Made by a program: the position numbers and the translations under genes
NCBI RefSeq assembly: GCF_900156285.1
Contig: NZ_FTNC01000018.1
Location: 1 to 53,628, forward strand
Length of the DNA: 53,628 nucleotides
Direction of reading: 5' to 3'
From: Halanaerobium kushneri
GTDB taxonomy: Bacteria; Bacillota; Halanaerobiia; Halanaerobiales; Halanaerobiaceae
Shown: positions 50,282 to 53,628 of the stretch, one piece after another
How the letters are laid out: each line of letters opens with the position of its first letter
How positions within the stretch are numbered: the stretch's first letter is position 1
The notes under the pieces: generated by a model
What the model was told of the DNA's origin: nothing
Database searches by the model: none
The model's input: only the letters and a program-made list of their open reading frames with translations

Positions 50282-51604
50282 TTAGCTTTTAAAGATTAAC
50301 TCTGAAGAAAAATCTTCTAAAAGTTCAAGGTACTCTTCCTGACTGAGTTTGGGCTCAAAGTCTTTTATTATTTCTTCAGCTTTTTCAGCCTGATTATAAA
50401 GCAGATCCACTATAGTCATTGCCAGGGCTTTTACAGGTAAAATATAGGCAGTTTGCTGATCCTCAGTTTTAAAGTCCCTAGTGTGCAGGTCTCCTATAAC
50501 ACCACCAAAAAACGGATGTAAAGAGGGCATCAGATGTGAAATATCTCCAAAGTCAAAAGACCCGGTAAAATCACCACCGACTGCAAGCTCACTCTGATCA
50601 ATCAGCTCTAAAAGATTTGATTTTAAAATAGCATCTAAATCCTGATTATTTAAAAGCGGCAGATAACCGGGAATATCTTTGATTTCAACCTCTGCCCCCA
50701 CCGCCATCGCTGCTCCTTTGAGAGAGCGATCAACCTTCTGATTTGCCTTTTTCATTGCTTCAATATTTCTGGCCCTGACATAACTTTCCAGCCGAACATC
50801 AGCCGGAACAATATTAACTATATCTCCACCTTTGGTAATAATAGGATGTACCCTTACTCTATCTTCTTCAGCAAAGGTCTCCCGCTGAGCATTAATATTA
50901 TTAATTGCTAGAACTGCGGCATTTAAAGCATTTACTCCTTTTTCTGGAGCTGAGCCCGCATGCGATTCCTTTCCTATAAATTTAATCTTTTTACCAATAA
51001 AACCATTCCCTCTGGGTGCAATCAGAGCCTTTTTTGAGTCCAGATTAAGGGAATGCATCATAATTGAAATATCTACATCCCCAAAAACTCCTCTTTTAAC
51101 CAATTCCTGTTTGCCACCAAAATAGCTTATTTCCCCAGCCTCTTTGAGCTGATCTCTATATTCAAGCTCAACAAATTCTTCAGCTGGAGTAGTAATAAAA
51201 TTAAGACTCCCGGCCAGTTCAGATTCTACTCCGGCTTTTTTTAAGGCAGCTGCAACTCCATACATTACCCCAAGCTGAATATTGTGACCACAGGCATGGA
51301 CAGCCTTAGTCTCAGGATTAGAATCAGGATGTTCAGCACAGGTAATCGCATCTAACTCACCCAAAACAGCAATTTTAGGACCCGGATTTTCCATTTTAAA
51401 GTGAGCATTTATCCCACTTAAGTTTTCATGTTCTTTAAAATCAATTTCCAATTCTGCAAAGGCTTCAGCCATAATTTTAGTGGTTTCTTCTTCTTTGTAA
51501 CCGAGCTCAGGATTATTATAAATCTTTTCCACCAGCTCAATGATCTGATCTTTATTTTTTTCAATAACATCAATTATCTTTGCTTTTATCTCACTTTTCT
51601 GCAA
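50282..51604 (-). CDS. M20-family amidohydrolase (AbgB/HipO-like)
   Basis: Metal-dependent amidohydrolase of 440 residues that cleaves N-acyl amino acids or small peptides. Visible metal-site elements: ELDAITCAEHPDS, AVHACGHNIQLGVMYGVAAAL, the catalytic glutamates of FITTPAEEFVELE, and IMMHSLN. The dimerisation insert is GKESHAGSAPEKGVNALNAA. The late GGDFTGSFDFGDIS holds a further ligand region. TTG 51604 is preferred as start, nine bases after the TGAGGAA site; GTG 51613 touches that site. It is cotranscribed with two membrane proteins that probably import its substrate. Confidence 0.88.
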   Translation of the reverse strand: MQKSEIKAKIIDVIEKNKDQIIELVEKIYNNPELGYKEEETTKIMAEAFAELEIDFKEHENLSGINAHFKMENPGPKIAVLGELDAITCAEHPDSNPETKAVHACGHNIQLGVMYGVAAALKKAGVESELAGSLNFITTPAEEFVELEYRDQLKEAGEISYFGGKQELVKRGVFGDVDISIMMHSLNLDSKKALIAPRGNGFIGKKIKFIGKESHAGSAPEKGVNALNAAVLAINNINAQRETFAEEDRVRVHPIITKGGDIVNIVPADVRLESYVRARNIEAMKKANQKVDRSLKGAAMAVGAEVEIKDIPGYLPLLNNQDLDAILKSNLLELIDQSELAVGGDFTGSFDFGDISHLMPSLHPFFGGVIGDLHTRDFKTEDQQTAYILPVKALAMTIVDLLYNQAEKAEEIIKDFEPKLSQEEYLELLEDFSSELIFKS

Positions 51605-51632
51605 GCAGAACACTTCCTCATTATAAATATTT

Positions 51633-52097
51633 TTAAATAATACCCTGCATCTTCAGAACTATCTGGGCAATAATAGCAGAGCCAAAATAAGTACCTATAA
51701 ATACTGCAATAGCAACTATAAATACCTTCCAGCTTAATTTTTTCAACTTTTGAATCTTATTACCAACGGAAATCCCGGCAAAGGCAAGAATTGGAGTTGT
51801 TGTTCCCAAAAAGTTGACTTCATTTGTAAACTTCAAAAATATATCTGATGTAGGCATAAAAGGCATACTTAAAATCAGGGCAATTAATGAGGCCCAGGCA
51901 AAAGCTGGAAACTTAAGCTCAGGAAAACTATCTTTAATAGTCAGTGCAATAAAAGAAATTAAGATGACAATTAACATACCTGGTAGTGCAGGCATCACAT
52001 TTACTCCATAACCAATTCTCTGTCCAATTAAAATTAAAACTCCAACAATAATCAGCATCTTTAAATATTCTAAACTTCTATCAAAGTTAAGACTCAT
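51633..52097 (-). CDS. Small membrane protein, partner of the DUF3100-like protein
   Basis: Membrane protein of 154 residues with four to five hydrophobic spans (LKMLIIVGVLILIGQRIGYG, PGMLIVILISFIALTI, VFIVAIAVFIGTYFGSAI). I do not recognise a defined family. Its start codon overlaps the stop of the preceding gene (TAATG), so the two are translated together and probably form one complex. It ends 28 bases before the M20 amidohydrolase start. It looks like one half of a two-subunit transporter. Confidence 0.65.
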   Translation of the reverse strand: MSLNFDRSLEYLKMLIIVGVLILIGQRIGYGVNVMPALPGMLIVILISFIALTIKDSFPELKFPAFAWASLIALILSMPFMPTSDIFLKFTNEVNFLGTTTPILAFAGISVGNKIQKLKKLSWKVFIVAIAVFIGTYFGSAIIAQIVLKMQGII

Positions 52098-52957
52098 TAT
52101 TTATCACCTCTGTTCTTTTTTGAAAAAAATGGATACAGTTTGTCATAAAGAAAATTAACAAGCGGCAGTCCTAAAAAGATAACAGAATATAAACCTGTCA
52201 CTCCTGTTAGCATATTACTTGTTGCAGCATAAGCCAGAATTCCATCCTTCATCTCTGGAACTGCTTCTGCAAGTGCTCCCGAGGCCGCAGCCATCATTGA
52301 ACCGCTTCCCATTCCGCTGGCCATTGCCAGGGCAAGTGGGTGGAGTCCTGTTGCTGCTGAATAACCACCTAATAATCCAAAAAAGATTGTCCCAAATACT
52401 GTTCCCATTAAATATGTACCAAGTACACCAGTTCCTTCCGGAGATGAAATCCCATACTTTTCTCCAATTACTCCCAGAGTAGGTTCTCTAGAAATGCTTG
52501 CTGTTGCACCCACAGCTTCCCTTTCCATCCCCAAAAATAGAGCCAAAGGTAGAGCAATAAAGACTGTACCTAAATTACCTAATTCCTGCAGCAAAAAAGC
52601 AGGCCCAGCTTTTACAACTTCAACAATATTTGGTCCCACAAGTGTTCCGTACTTAACTCCTAATGGCAACAGAGCAATCATTACATATGATCCCGCCATC
52701 TTTACCTCATCCATAGAAATAATCTTTTTTAAACTTTCCATTTTACTGCCCAGCAGATCAGGAGTTATCAACATTCCAATAACGACTGCAAATAACATCG
52801 GTAGTAAAACAACCCTACCCGGACCCAGTCTAAAGGTCTTGGTTCCAAACATTTCGGTAATTACAACAATTACTAAAACCGTTAAACAGAGTTTTAAAAA
52901 TGAATTAAAATTGCTTTGTCCCATTTTCTCTTCTTGCTTCTCAGAGTTTTTTTTCAT
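52097..52957 (-). CDS. Integral membrane protein, DUF3100-like
   Basis: Protein of 286 residues with about eight spans after a charged N-terminal tail. Glycine-rich conserved stretches GMEREAVGATASISREPTLG and ALAMASGMGSGSMMAAASGA resemble substrate re-entrant loops of secondary transporters. The best family memory is DUF3100, an uncharacterised membrane family that often sits beside M20 amidohydrolases. A role as importer of an N-acylated amino acid or peptide is inference from the operon. A perfect consensus promoter lies at 53036-53008. Confidence 0.65.
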   Translation of the reverse strand: MKKNSEKQEEKMGQSNFNSFLKLCLTVLVIVVITEMFGTKTFRLGPGRVVLLPMLFAVVIGMLITPDLLGSKMESLKKIISMDEVKMAGSYVMIALLPLGVKYGTLVGPNIVEVVKAGPAFLLQELGNLGTVFIALPLALFLGMEREAVGATASISREPTLGVIGEKYGISSPEGTGVLGTYLMGTVFGTIFFGLLGGYSAATGLHPLALAMASGMGSGSMMAAASGALAEAVPEMKDGILAYAATSNMLTGVTGLYSVIFLGLPLVNFLYDKLYPFFSKKNRGDK

Positions 52958-53007
52958 TTCTTTTTACCCCCATCTTAAAATTTTTGTTTAAAGTTTATTT
53001 AATTTGT

Positions 53008-53036
53008 ATTATATTTTGCTCCTTTGCCAATGTCAA
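53008..53036 (-). promoter_or_regulatory. Consensus promoter of the DUF3100-like/M20 operon
   Basis: TTGACA (53036-53031), 17 bases, TATAAT (53013-53008), 51 bases ahead of the start codon. Confidence 0.88.
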
Positions 53037-53300
53037 GGTTTAATATACTAAAATGATAAAGCAATAAATTTATAAGATACTTTTTATTAGAACAAAGAAA
53101 AATTATCAATATATGTTTTAAATAACATTTGTAGGTTCATCTTATTTCCATTGATAAAACTCTTATTGCTTCAGATTTTGATAACTGAACTCCTAGTTAC
53201 CACAACCAAAAATACTCTTACACAAACATTATACTTATTCATCTTTTAAAACCTGATGAGAAAAGCGTCTATAACATAATAAACTTTTTTAAGAACAAAA
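53037..53300. other. Non-coding stretch without recognised content
   Basis: About 260 A/T-rich bases between the consensus promoter and the hairpins after the zinc-ribbon gene. No convincing reading frame, RNA element or repeat was recognised. A decayed gene cannot be excluded. Confidence 0.4.
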
Positions 53301-53314
53301 TGGCCTGACGGCCA
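53301..53314 (-). terminator. Terminator hairpin after the zinc-ribbon gene
   Basis: TGGCC, loop TGAC, GGCCA; on the minus strand followed by TTTTGTTCTT. A second inverted repeat (ACCCTACTA 53314-53322 and TAGTAGGGT 53345-53353) lies between it and the stop codon. Confidence 0.7.
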
Positions 53315-53354
53315 CCCTACTATAGAAGTTAATTAATATTTCTTTAGTAGGGTT

Positions 53355-53588
53355 TTATCTTTCAAATGTATATTTAAACTTCATTTCCGCACCACATTCA
53401 GGACATGCCACTCCTGGCATCTCACCCTCTTTCAAATCTTTTCCCATTGCAAACTCATCTATCACATAGCCTGGAACTTCATCTTCCTCCCCACATTTAG
53501 GACATTCGTATTTATACCACTCTTTGTCTGTGTCTTCTGGGGTATGGAATGGGATTTCCATATTTTCTTGCCAGTTTTCTTCTTTCAT
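53355..53588 (-). CDS. Small zinc-ribbon protein
   Basis: Acidic protein of 77 residues with two CPxCG-type knuckles, YECPKCGEEDEVPG and VACPECGAEMKF, forming one likely four-cysteine zinc ribbon. There is no other domain and no recognised family. Such small ribbons may bind nucleic acid or act as rubredoxin-like modules; function is unknown. The start is uncertain: ATG 53588 is 12 bases from the GGGAGG site, a little long, while a TTG 12 bases upstream touches it. Confidence 0.65.
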   Translation of the reverse strand: MKEENWQENMEIPFHTPEDTDKEWYKYECPKCGEEDEVPGYVIDEFAMGKDLKEGEMPGVACPECGAEMKFKYTFER

Positions 53589-53628
53589 ATCTTGGATCAA
53601 CCTCCCAACTATTGCTTTTAATATATCT

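Noticed and set aside
52494-52991. A 165-codon plus-strand frame
   Set aside because: It is antisense to the DUF3100-like gene, whose membrane-protein composition produces such frames; there is no ribosome binding site or plausible product.
53037-53300. Decayed gene in the last long gap
   Set aside because: Short peptide-like stretches were looked for on both strands, but none resembled a known family.

Overview
The window looks like chromosome of an AT-rich, Gram-positive-lineage anaerobe with an outer membrane, most likely a Halanaerobium-like member of the Halanaerobiales. This is inferred from three things. Shine-Dalgarno sites are strong and Firmicutes-like, and promoters are near consensus. 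A LolA-like protein, a beta-barrel-like protein and an RND exporter sit in one operon. Both sugar-binding proteins and the alkaline phosphatase have plain signal peptides without a lipobox, as expected for a true periplasm. No rRNA, tRNA or CRISPR array was seen.

Layout: 0-0.1 kb, start of a gene cut by the window edge, possibly an IS91-type transposase. 0.2-1.8 kb, a metallo-beta-lactamase-fold protein and a FadR-type regulator behind a promoter with a palindrome over its -10. 1.9-3.3 kb, a secreted ComEC/ComEA-like protein and DUF3006. 3.4-4.05 kb, an exported protein behind a candidate cyclic-di-GMP-I riboswitch. 4.1-11.1 kb, alkaline phosphatase, a secreted FMN-binding-like protein, an aldo/keto reductase, a membrane-anchored subtilisin-like protease that seems to start at AUC, a nucleoside hydrolase and a nitroreductase. 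11.2-18.7 kb, an accessory island: SNF2 helicase, MntA/HepT, AbiEi/AbiEii with two operators around its promoter, and Fic with a TPR protein.

19-40.2 kb is a large sugar-catabolism region, almost all on the minus strand. One operon holds a LacI regulator, an ABC importer, FucU and FucI (L-fucose or D-arabinose type). The other holds a GntR/UTRA regulator, a second ABC importer, DeoC, a ribokinase, an FGGY kinase, an aldo/keto reductase, RbsD and a fructose-6-phosphate aldolase. At its head lie hxlA and hxlB (hexulose-phosphate synthase and isomerase). Pentose phosphates are the common node. Two gene-start scars show rearrangement: a fucI 5' end fused to the front of hxlA, and an FGGY-kinase 5' fragment in front of an alcohol dehydrogenase, next to an N-terminally truncated AEC transporter.

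40.3-53.6 kb: HAD phosphatase and P-type ATPase; the LolA-like/barrel/RND/TetR operon with an operator inside its promoter; a dicarboxylate symporter; a two-gene membrane system (DUF3100-like) with an M20 amidohydrolase; and a small zinc-ribbon protein.

The most unusual observations are the hxlA start, where a likely AUU codon overlaps the stop codon of a fucI remnant, the AUC start of the subtilase, the candidate riboswitch, the abiE double operator, and the mntA-hepT-SNF2 gene order.
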